64,000 bases of DNA. It comes from Podospora pseudocomata. Taxonomy: Eukaryota > Ascomycota > Sordariomycetes > Sordariales > Podosporaceae. How positions within the stretch are numbered: position 1 is the stretch's first letter; every line of letters begins with the position of its first letter. The stretch spans positions 186,001 to 250,000 of the forward strand of contig NC_085889.1 of the NCBI RefSeq assembly GCF_035222375.1. The letters run 5' to 3'. Shown here piece after piece: positions 1 to 9,600 of this stretch. The position numbers and the translations under genes were made by a program. The notes below the pieces were generated by a model. It ran no database searches. It was not told the DNA's origin and worked only from the letters and a program-made list of their open reading frames with translations.

Positions 1-266
1 GGCGCTAAACGAGGTGTGGGCGGAACCGTTGGTGAAGGAAGCCGGAAGGGAGTTGGTTGGAGAAGCGGGGTGGGGGCGGGGAGTGTGGTCAATGGAGACT
101 GTGCCAAGAATACGAGGTTAGCATGCGAAGCGTTCAAATGGCTCAATTCCAACGTCGTCGTCATGGACCCGGACTCACCTGGGATAGTCCGCTTGCCGAG
201 GAACTTGATGGAGGGAGTACGCTCGGCGTGCTGAGCAGCCTGGCGAAGAACTCTGGTGGCAAACAT
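1..266 (-). CDS. kgd4: Mitochondrial 2-oxoglutarate dehydrogenase subunit Kgd4-like (5' part)
   Basis: Kgd4 (Ymr31/MRPS36) recruits the E3 component to the mitochondrial 2-oxoglutarate dehydrogenase complex of the TCA cycle. Exon 1 runs 266 to 179 and exon 2 from 98 to the window edge, with an 80-nt intron (donor GTGAGT, acceptor GGCACAG) that keeps frame. The visible 62 residues begin MFATRVLRQAAQHAERTPS, a basic amphipathic presequence, followed by KFLGKRTIP and then DHTPRPHPASP, the stretch by which I recognise the family. The fungal protein is usually about 110-130 residues, so roughly half lies outside the window. The start is the first ATG, at 266. The nearest neighbour is tRNA-Ile, 1.6 kb away on the other strand. 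The family assignment is from recognition of this conserved segment and is fairly secure. The 3' end is not visible. Confidence 0.8.
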   Translation of the reverse strand, partial: MFATRVLRQAAQHAERTPSIKFLGKRTIPGESGSMTTTLELSHLNASHANLVFLAQSPLTTLPAPTPLLQPTPFRLPSPTVPPTPRLA

Positions 267-1868
267 TTTGATATGGGTTGGTTGGTTGTAGTAGTATAGT
301 CGGGGAAGCTCCGGTCGTTCCGCTCAGTGAGTGCTCCTCGCTGTGGGTGGTTTGTCGGGGTGGTTGCTGGATGCTGGATGCTGGATGCTGGAATGGGCAG
401 TATATAGACGGGTCGAGCGAGGAGACGTGAGCGAAGACGATCGGGGGACTTGAGGATGGAAGGAAGATGGATGGAGGGCATGAGAGTTAAATGGGCTTTT
501 TCACAAGCTCCCGAATTTGCAGCCTCCAGAAAGGGCTCCCCACGGATCTGGGTGCGACAGCCAATCAGCAACAGCCCTCACCAACTGCTGGCCATGGAAC
601 CCCGAAGTCCGGAGTGGGAAAAAACCACGCCATTGCCTGTTGCCCAGCGCTGCATCCCACGCCGGCCCTTCCTTTGCAGGGCCGCAGCGCCCTTCCACCC
701 CTCCAACACGACCCCACTCCACCCGTTTCTTCCCGCTGCAACACCACCTGGGCTACTACGTACAATGGGCAACTGGAACTGCGACTGCTCCCCAACGAGG
801 CAACTGTCCATGTGAACCTACCTACTCAATCATCCCCTCGGCATGCCCCGGCATCCATCCTCCTCACGACTCCCCGGGACTTCTACGAAATTGTTGAATC
901 TACGGTAGGTTTGGATGTTTGCTCTGTGGTCGGCGCCCATGATGTGACCAGAACACTAACTGCCCCAACCAACCCCACTCTTATCGCGTTGATAATGCCA
1001 AATGGTAAAATGCTGATGGTCGATCATAGAGAAGACCAGACGAGCTAGGGGGAACGGACACGGAGTGACAGGGGAGGGCACCAGCTTCCCCGCGCTCCCA
1101 ATTCAAGATGGTGTTGACTCCATGAGGTGATTTTGGGTTGGGTGTCAATGAACCATGCCCCCCGCCCTGCTCTAGCGGCCCTCTCTTGCCTGCCCGCCTG
1201 GGAGCCAATGTCCGCTCCTCGGCCAGAAGAGACCAAGATCGCATGTTCCAAGACTGGGGGAGCACGACGTGAAACTTGCATGTGCGGGTGTCATCTACCG
1301 TCGTGCATGTGAAGGCGAGCCCAGCCATGCATGCACTGGGATCTCCAAGTGGCTCTCAGCTTTCTCAAGTGCTTCTCTGTCCATTTCCATCCTCGTCCCA
1401 TGTTTCCTTGACCCCCACCTACCTTTCTCCTCACAGGCACACCCAAAACACGCAATTCTTGGTGGAGGATGAGGTGCTGGTTGGCACCATCTCTTCAGAC
1501 GCTTCTGGCCATTGGTCACGGTATTGCCACTATCTACACCACGGACCTTGGGTAGTAGCAGTTTGTCAAGTCTATCGAGCAATAAAAACCGGCATTATTC
1601 ACCCGGCTTATACGGGCTCTTTTACCCATTTCGTTTACTCCACCAGCGTTCCGAGATCTCGCGCATCTCACTGGAGATGGGGCATGCCGTTGTGAGTGGA
1701 TATGAGCAACAACCGGCCCGAGCAGTCCGCAGGGTTGATTCCTGTCTTGTGTCCACTTCCGTTACGTCAAGCTTCAGAATGAGGCTGGGCAAGAAACCAA
1801 AACCCTAGCCCTAGCTTTTTGTCTTCAAATATTGTTGTTGCCAGCCATCCACACCAACAACAACTAGG
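267..1868. other. Intergenic, no supported gene
   Basis: This 1.6-kb stretch is the upstream region of the Kgd4-like gene and of tRNA-Ile. A 7-bp unit (GATGCTG) is repeated three times near 367-390. Open frames here overlap on both strands without splice logic or recognisable motifs, so I call none of them a gene. Confidence 0.6.
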
Positions 1869-1964
1869 GCCCGATTAGCTCAGCTGGTTAGAGCGTCGTA
1901 CTAATATAACCTCCAGTTATAAGAAGTCATGCGAAGGTCAACAGTTCAATCCTGTTATTGGGCA
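1869..1964 (+). tRNA. tRNA-Ile (anticodon AAU) with a 22-nt intron
   Basis: The cloverleaf folds completely. The acceptor GCCCGAT pairs with ATTGGGC (one G-T), the D arm is GCTC/GAGC, the anticodon stem TCGTA pairs with TGCGA, and the T stem AACAG pairs with CTGTT around TTCAATC. The discriminator base is A1964. The anticodon is AAT at 1903-1905. An intron occupies 1907-1928, one base 3' of the anticodon as is canonical for nuclear tRNA introns, leaving a 74-nt mature tRNA. The A-rich T stem is weaker than in most tRNA-Ile genes, but the B-box core GTTCAATCC is intact. Confidence 0.9.
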
Positions 1965-2176
1965 GCTCCATTCTTTTAGCTCCTATCAGGGTCTTGCAAC
2001 TTTGGATAGTTTTTTTTTTCCTCCTCAACCAATTCACCAGTTGTCTTTGTAGCTGAGTTGTCAATCTCCCTCTTCATTAGCCACCTTAATCAAAAGCGTC
2101 CCAAGTATCAACCATAATGATACTGGATGGGGTTGTCCAGAAGTTTCCACCAAACCAAACTATTACCCCTGAGTCC

Positions 2177-2996
2177 CTAAACATTAACAGCAGTGCCCAT
2201 TGTTTGCTGAGCAAGGGCAGATGGAGGAGCGCTTGGATCATGGACCTGGGCTGTCTCGGGTCTTCCTGTGGCAGGAGAGTGTGGAATGGGAGCCGAGATG
2301 TCTCTTGTTGTCCTAAACACTCATACGATCAGTCAGTACCACACTGTCTCGTCTTCCGCACGCTGCGGCAAGTTGCACGCAGCAAACTTACACGGGCGAG
2401 TTCTTGCGGCGGTAGCGATGCACAACAACCGCTCCCAAGATGGCGTTGACGAGGTAGGCCATGGCAGCCAAAAAGGAAAAGGCCAGAACGGCCCTCCAGG
2501 ACGCGCAGCCGCCGTAGCCCCTATCCCAGACTGTGAGGTCCGGCACACGCCACCACCCCCCCCAGTAGTATCCCCAGTAGTTCCAATACCAGGAAGCGTT
2601 ACACATCGCCGAGCCGGTGCGCTGATCATACTCAAGTTAACTTCTCTCCCACTCTGTTTGCAAGGCCAATGCTGATGTCGCTCAAAAAGGAGAAGCAACT
2701 ATAAACAAGGGGGATCATACCGAAGTCAACAAGCCGAAGACAACAATCCACATGACAAACAGGATCGCATCCATCGGGAAGGCCAAGTAGGCGTAGATGA
2801 ACGGTGCGATAAAGACAAGCGCAAATAAAGTGCTGATGGAAGCCGTGACGATGGCATATACGATGCGAGAATCGGCCGAGACTCCTGCCTGGGAGACCAG
2901 ATGCAGGAAGCGAGCGACAAGGCCGAGGACGATGACTGAACAAATCACCTCAAACACCCGGAGGATGATGTGGATCACTTTGGATGCAGCCCCCAT
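2177..2996 (-). CDS. MARVEL-domain four-helix membrane protein
   Basis: A 216-residue integral membrane protein of the fungal MARVEL group, which includes the Nce102-type plasma-membrane proteins. Three exons fit: 2996-2721, 2630-2392 and 2312-2177, with introns of 90 and 79 nt. The second has donor GTAAGT and branch CTGAC. Exon 1 supplies three hydrophobic helices (about residues 6-30, 45-68 and 72-90). Exon 2 begins with YDQRTGSAMCNASWYWNYWG, whose aromatic extracellular loop is typical of the group, and then carries helix four. Exon 3 is a 45-codon Pro/Ala-rich cytoplasmic tail ending AVNV. Without the last splice the frame stops at 2388 and gives 172 residues; I prefer the spliced form because its donor, branch site and frame all agree. 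The gene is monocistronic, in a tRNA-rich neighbourhood. Substrate and partner are unknown. Confidence 0.78.
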
Positions 2997-3596
2997 TTTG
3001 AAAAGTCTTGATTCTCTCTTTCGGGTTCAGGAGTTGGTGTTTTGATTCAATGCCGTTGTCGACTATAACTGATGGACGAAACAGAGGTGCACAGCTGATG
3101 GAACAGGTTAATAAGCTACTGCTGTTTCTTTGTCTGTTTTCCCCCCAAAGCTATGGTTTGGGACGTCATATGCTATGGCCATTGTTCCAATGTGTGATGC
3201 TGTCTCGATGCGGACAGGGGGAGCTACAGGTCCCCTATTTTCCGAACGCAGACATCACAACCACCATAACCAGCAGGTGGTGGCCCATCGGCATAAATAT
3301 CTTAAATGGGAAATGCCACTGCAAACAGCTAGGTTACCTGGTAAGGTTAGAGTGTACAAGTACTTCGAAATAAGGCGCGCGAAGAATAGGGGTTCAACTT
3401 CATGCCCAAATGCATCATGTGTCCCGAATGGCATGTAGGTTGGAGCCATGGGATCTCAGTTACTTTACAGGAGCACACAGCACCACATACAGCAATGTTA
3501 ATGCAAAACACGGACAGGAGATAGGAGAAGCAAAAAAAGAGATGGAGCAAAAAGTACAATAAGAAAAAGAAAGGCGCCTGTCGTCGACGGGAATTG
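2997..3596. other. Intergenic, nothing recognised
   Basis: This is the upstream region of the MARVEL gene and lies 3' of tRNA-Lys. It is A-rich around 3520-3575. No open frame shows a domain or convincing splice structure. Confidence 0.6.
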
Positions 3597-3683
3597 AGCC
3601 CGACGTGGGGGTCGAACCCACAACCTTGAGATTTCGGAGTACTCCTTAAGAGTCTCACGCTCTACCGATTGAGCTAGCCGGGC
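3597..3683 (-). tRNA. tRNA-Lys (anticodon CUU) with a 14-nt intron
   Basis: Read on the minus strand, acceptor GCCCGGC pairs with GTCGGGC, the D arm is GCTC/GAGC, the anticodon stem TGAGA pairs with TCTCA around loop CTCTTAA, and the T stem carries the loop GTTCGAC. The anticodon is CTT. A 14-nt intron follows the base 3' of the anticodon. The mature length is 73 nt. Confidence 0.93.
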
Positions 3684-4128
3684 TTTGAAGCCGACTGAGC
3701 CTTTATATTTGTTGAAGGTTGGGGGAGGGAATTGGTGTTTTGAGAGCAAGGTTGCAAGGTTGTGGCTAGATGGGTTGCGGCATTTTGGCGTTGAAAATTT
3801 TCACGGCAAAGTTTGAGAGCCAGACTAGAGACATGGACCCACTTAAAACAACGTCACTACCGCACTTAATATCAACCGCCAAATCCTCATCAATCCTACT
3901 ATATAATAGTAGATCACATTCTTGTAGCTACCTAATGATTTTAGATGATATTTCAGAATATCCTCAGAGATTCTTTCCAACCTCAATATCGATTTGCATC
4001 ATCTGTATCCCCAGATCTTCCTACCCTATTTTTAATTTTCAAATGCTGGTATGTCACAACCCCGGTTAAGGGGAAGGAAAATCCCGCAAAAAAGACAACG
4101 ATTTCCCATGATAGGGTATCTCATGCTT
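3684..4128. other. AT-rich spacer between two tRNA genes
   Basis: This spacer separates tRNA-Lys and tRNA-Ala, both on the minus strand. The part from about 3770 to 4060 is distinctly richer in A and T than its surroundings and lacks coding structure, as expected of a worn or RIP-mutated insertion, but I see no terminal repeats and cannot assign it to a family. Confidence 0.4.
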
Positions 4129-4213
4129 TGGACGAGCTGGGAATCGAACCCAGGACCTTTCGCATACACTGAAGTATGCTAAGCGAACGCTCTACCAACT
4201 GAGCCACACGCCC
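4129..4213 (-). tRNA. tRNA-Ala (anticodon AGC) with a 12-nt intron
   Basis: On the minus strand, acceptor GGGCGTG pairs with CTCGTCC, including the G3-U70 wobble that is the alanine identity element and one T-T mismatch at 6-67. The anticodon stem TTCGC pairs with GCGAA, the anticodon is AGC, and the T arm is CTGGG/CCCAG around TTCGATT. A 12-nt intron interrupts the anticodon loop. The mature length is 73 nt. Confidence 0.93.
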
Positions 4214-4653
4214 TTGACTTTGGATGTAAATAACGGGTGGAATTGTCTTTGATGAAGGTCCTCAGCAGGATAGAGGAGCGGAAGCGGTGTTATTCACACC
4301 CTTTTTCGGACAACTGTCTTGGTAGAGCACCCCCTTCCCGTGGTCACCTAGATGTGATCTGAGCCAGTCATCCTGAGTACCATATCACAAATGGTGGGTT
4401 TGCTGTTGTCGAAGGCACCGATGTGACCTGGACTACTTCTTTTTAATCCCGTCTCGATGGCGTGATGCAATCGTAGTGCCCAATGACATTATGACACCTC
4501 CCAGTCCCCGCAGATAGACCTTAAAGATACCCGGATACCTGATTTTTAGGACAAGGACAGGCTCTACACCTGAGTCTTGTTTTGAGAAGACCATCGCAGA
4601 GAGGAGAGTGGCAGCTTCCACTGGATTCACAACCCATCTTACTCCAGCCTAAC
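4214..4653. other. Intergenic, promoter side of the IlvD/Edd gene
   Basis: The stretch holds the 5' flank of the dehydratase gene and that of tRNA-Ala. No gene or repeat is seen. Confidence 0.5.
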
Positions 4654-6616
4654 ATGGAAACACGCAGCGATTCTTCGACTCCCAACCCGGACTATGATCT
4701 TTCAAGGCCTCTCAATCTCGATGGCAGTGGTCTTAGGCAAAAGCTCGCCTCTTATGGAGATCCACACTTCTCCCTCTTCATGCGCAAACTCTTCATCAAG
4801 GCTTTAGGGTACAGCGAGGACGCTCTTTCTCGGCCCATTGTGGGCATTGTCAACACCTACTCAAGCTTCAACCCCTGCCATGCCAACATACCCCAGCTAA
4901 TGGACGCCGTGAAAAGGGGCGTTCAACTGAGCGGTGGCCTGGCTATCGACTTTCCTACTATCAGTCTCCACGAGTCTTTTGCCTCTCCGACCAGCATGTA
5001 TCTTCGAAACTTGATGAGTATGGACACCGAGGAGATGATTCAGGCCCAGCCGGTTGATTCTGTTGTTCTGATTGGTGGTGGGTCTCTTCCAGTTGTCATG
5101 CTTTCTTTCCATGGATGGTCTGAATTACGAACTGACACAACCGACAGGCTGTGACAAGACCACTCCAGCTCAGTTGATGGGGGCCATCTCAGCCAACAAG
5201 CCGATCATCCATCTGGTGACTGGTCCGATGATGCCGGGCAGCTTTCAGGGTACACGCATAGGGGCTTGTACAGACTGTCGCAATAACTGGGCCAAGTTCC
5301 GTGCCGGCACGTTAGATATTGAAGACATAAGTGCTCTCAACGAGGAGCTTGCACCAACAGTACGTCTCCAGTTTCCCGCTTTCGCTCGGCGGTCTCTTAA
5401 ATCATGTTAGGGCGGAACCTGTGGGGTGATGGGTACAGCATCAACCATGTCCTGTATCCTTTTGGCCTTGGGCCTGATGCCGCTTTCTTTGCCAAGTGCT
5501 ACAGCACCGGCCGTGTCCTCTTCGCGCCTCAGAATAGCAGAAGCAACAGGCACCCATGCAGTAGCCCTCGCAAGATCTCAGCTCCGGCCACAGGCTTTAC
5601 TGACAAGAGAATCCTTCCTCAACGCCATCACAGTCCTGCAGGCAATAGGTGGCTCCACCAACGCCATCGTTCACCTGATGGCAATCGTCAACCGCCACCC
5701 TCAGCTCGCCGGCTCCATCAAGCTACAAACCATCCACGACATCGGCCTCAAGACCCCCCTACTGGTTGACCTCAAACCATCAGGCGACAATTACATGAGT
5801 GACTTCCACAACGCCGGCGGGATGCTCGCCCTCCTCCACGAACTGAAACCTTTGCTACATCTCGACGCAATGACCATCACCGGCCGCACCCTAGGCGAGG
5901 AGCTGGCTTCCATACCCTTCCGCCCACTACCCCTAGACTCACCACTCAGTTCCATCATCCACCCTTTCAACAAACCCTTGTACCCCTCCAGCTCCCTCGT
6001 CATCCTCTCCAAAGGCAACCTCGCCTCCGCCGGCGGAGCGGTGATCAAAGCTTCTGCCTCCAAAGACCGCAGCCTCCTCTCCCACACCGGTCCCGCGGTG
6101 GTGTTTTCCGGTCCGCAAGATCTAGCAGAGAGAATCGACTCCCCCAGCCTCAGCGTCAGCCCCTCCTCGGTGTTGATCCTCCAGAACATCGGCCCGGTAG
6201 GGAATCCAGGCATGCCAGAGGCGGGATTAATCCCCATCCCGAGGAAGCTAGCTGCGAAGGGGGTGTCGGATATGCTCCGCATCTCGGACGGGCGCATGAG
6301 CGGCACGGCCGGGGGTACAATCATATTGCATGTTTCCCCCGAGAGCGCGGATCCGGAGTCTGTCTTGGGGATTGTCCAAGACGGGGATGTGATCACCTTT
6401 GATGCAGAGAGGAGATATTTACATGTGGAGATTGATGAGGACGAGGTCAGGGACAGGATTGCGCAGCGGAAGAAGATGATGGCAAATGAGGGCAGTGGGA
6501 GTGCTTGGGTTGCCAGGGAGAGGGAAAGGGGTTATAGGGGGTTGTACAAACGGGAGGTTAACCAGGCAGAACAAGGGGCTGATTTTGGCTTTTTGACGGC
6601 TGCTGGCCCATCTTGA
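4654..6616 (+). CDS. IlvD/Edd-family dehydratase, sugar-acid dehydratase-like
   Basis: The family removes water from dihydroxy acids using an iron-sulfur cluster: dihydroxy-acid dehydratase in branched-chain amino acid synthesis, or aldonate dehydratases in sugar-acid catabolism. Three exons, 4654-5077, 5148-5359 and 5411-6616, give 613 residues; introns are 70 and 51 nt. All three cluster cysteines are present: C75 in FNPCH, C143 in GGCDKTTPA and C216 in GGTCGVMGTASTMS. Other family motifs are GGSTNAIVHL, GGMLALL, NIGPVGNPGMPE and RISDGRMSGTAGG. The C-terminus, RGYRGLYKREVNQAEQGADF, resembles the aldonate-dehydratase branch rather than Ilv3, and no mitochondrial presequence is evident after the ATG at 4654. 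I therefore infer a cytosolic sugar-acid dehydratase rather than the housekeeping Ilv3. Family membership is secure; the substrate is not. Confidence 0.87.
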
Positions 6617-9600
6617 AGCCCTGAGAGAAGTTTGGAGAGCGTGGCGTTCATTTAGGGAGTTAGTGTCAGGAGGACGACACAAATATAAACACACGGTTTC
6701 AGGGCAACCACCATCGCCACCCCTTCAAAATTTGCTCTTGACTTCGGAGACCCCATCATTTGCCCATAGCATATGCCGCTATCTGCAACGAGAAACCTTA
6801 GGCAGGGCAGGTTTGCATTTCTAGTGCACACCTTCGCCTTTGAAAACCCCCGAGTCATCTATCCCTCCTTTCTTAGGGCATCAAGTCCTGAACAAACGGC
6901 TGGCTCAAGAAGAAAATTGACATGGGTTTTCTTCTTTTCTCCCCGGTCTCCATAGCCCAGACAGTATTCATATTCAGGAACCAAACAGAAAACCTCCGAA
7001 CCCGCGGCCCGCCAACCAGGATCAGGGGAGAAGAATAGATGTTACTGAGAGCTCCAATATTCAACGGCTCGATATAGCCCAGAGACGCATGTCATTTTTT
7101 CGCCATGAGGGGAAGAACGCGGCCGAGGCCCACGACAGCCTTGCCAACCGGGACAAGTCTTCACCCGCGGGTAGCGAAGAATGGGCGTTCTCCTTGTCCG
7201 GTTGAGAAACGGCACAAGACAAACAAAGCCCTAATTCTAGAGCTCGGCATCCAGTGCAACCTCGCGAGAAATGTGCCCACCCTATTGGGCTCTCAGCCTG
7301 CAGGGACAGTTACACGCCACAATCAACGCAAAGTGAAAAGGATGCAGGATATCCACTGCCACGTACATATCTCATATCAGGCACCTGCTCAACCTCGAAC
7401 TGTTGGAGAAGAAGAAAAGAGCAGCTGAACAAGGAGGGGCAAGCAGATTCTGGTTGGGGGATACACGTCCCGCTCAGCCGGCCGCTTGTTGGTCGCACCG
7501 GTACCGAATCGTTCTTTTGATGTGGAAAAGCCGTGGAGTCGTTTAGAGATGTCCGTATATCGGGTGTTTGCGCCCAAAGACAGTCAGGCTGTGAGAGGAA
7601 GCAAAGAATATTGCTTCGTCTCGAATGTTACCGGGCCACGTTTCCTCCCTCGTCCCAGATTGGAATTGGACAGACTTGATGGCCTGTGAGGAAATCATTG
7701 TGACGAGACAACTCTCTTTGACCGCACCCATAAACCTTCTCTACAGCCACTACATGCAAACAAGACATTCGACCCGGCACTTACACACACCTCTTGGAGA
7801 GCATCTAGAAAAGGGCGATTGACATGCCGCCATGTGGTCGCCGACAAATTCGGCACCCGCAGGTTTTTCTCGGTTCTCGCTTCCACTCAAGCTCGCCATC
7901 ACCTCGCTGTGCCTTGCATTAGCTCCCTGCCTGGGAGGGCGGCTGTCGCCGGCGATTCGCTGGAGCCGCAGCGGAACGGTCGGGTCATCTTTGCGACAAC
8001 GGTTGTGCCTTTTGGGGGACACAACTCCAATCATCTTGGCAAGCTCCTTTGGCCATACAAATTCCGTGCGTACCTGAGCAGCGGCTTTTTTGGGGAACAC
8101 CAGATCGTGGACTCTGTGGGACCACAAGCCTTGCAAGGTGACTCGGATCCATCTGGCCCAGTTTTGGGAGTGGCCGCCAAAGCTCCATGGTTGCAATGGG
8201 ACCCAGGCGGCGACAGCGATGAAAAACTTGACATGTTTAGCCTCATGCCATATTTGCCCATCGTCTGGGGACCTACCATGGGCCCATCACGAGGAATTCG
8301 AGAGTAGTACCAAGTGACGATTGCAGCTTCGGACCACAAGGCTTCCTCGGCTTTCTGTTGAACCGACATGAGTTGGCAGACATGCCGTGGCTGCCCAACG
8401 TAGCGGGCAGCCGCCTGCTTCTTGGGAGGCCAGTTGAAAGAGAGAGAGCACATGCGCTGACAGTGGACCAGAGGTATGGACAGGGGAACAGGCGAGAAAA
8501 AAGCCAGGCAAAAGACTGGCCGGACCGATGTGGTGCATGTCAGATATTGCCTCACCTCTATCGAGGTGGCCAAGAGGAGGAGCAAGAAGAAAGGAGAAGA
8601 AGAACAGGCAGGAGGAGGCGTGAATGCATCCATGAGAGAGTTACAATTGGGTCCTCTCCTCTTACTTGGCCACCTGAGAGCTTTGCAGGCTTGAGCGACG
8701 GGTGGAAAACGCATATGCGAGGGGGTTCAATTTGCGAGACAGTCATGTCATCTCAGTGAACAATGGATGATGCTCCTGAGCGTAAGATACTTCCCGCCAT
8801 GCAACGTGGGACAACAGCAGCCCATGTCCAAGACTGCATGCTGATGACCTTTCTGGGCGCGATGTGTTCAGTGAGCAGCAATTGTGTGATGTAGTTGTAT
8901 ATGTCGGCAGTTGCAGTTTCAGGCTTGATCCGTAGGTAATAGACATCGTATCGACGGAACCATCAAGCGATCAACAATAAAACTGAACAATGCAGTCAAC
9001 AGTCCGGCGAAAGGTCACACTGATGTGGGGTGATCTGGGAGCCATGCCGCCAGAAATCGGCCAAAAACTCTGATTTCTCGCGGATTCTGCTGTTTCGATC
9101 GGAGCTTGACGGAGCTGATTAGTCAAGCCGGAGCCGTGGCAGGATGGAACCATGGAACTGCCAGCAGCTACCACGGGTAGTCAACGGACCGGACGGGTGG
9201 ACGGGACCTGGCAGCTAATAACAGATTGGCTCCCCAAACCCCAGCGTACCGGACAAGCCAAGAGCAGTGTATATGAACAGATAATTAGTGGTATGAGTGG
9301 GCAGGAGGAAGATGTGGTATCGAGGATGAACACCGGCAGAACACGCTTGTGCAAGGTACGCGTGGCGATGGACGAATGACATTCGGTAGAATAGACAAGA
9401 GACACCCTCCAACTTTTCTGGTCGATATTGGACGTGATGGAGGGTACCAAGTGGGAAGGACGGGGAAGGTCTGGACTGCGACTGACGGAACCCGGGGGTG
9501 GTGGCAACGAACAATGCCTCTCCGTTGGCAGACCTGCGGATATGAGATCAGAACTGTGAGGAATGCTAATTATCTGGGGATATCCTGCATTATTCGTCAG

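Noticed and set aside
491-1048. 185-codon plus-strand frame
   Set aside because: Low-complexity Pro/Thr/Ala translation with no homology I recognise, in the promoter flank of the Kgd4-like gene.
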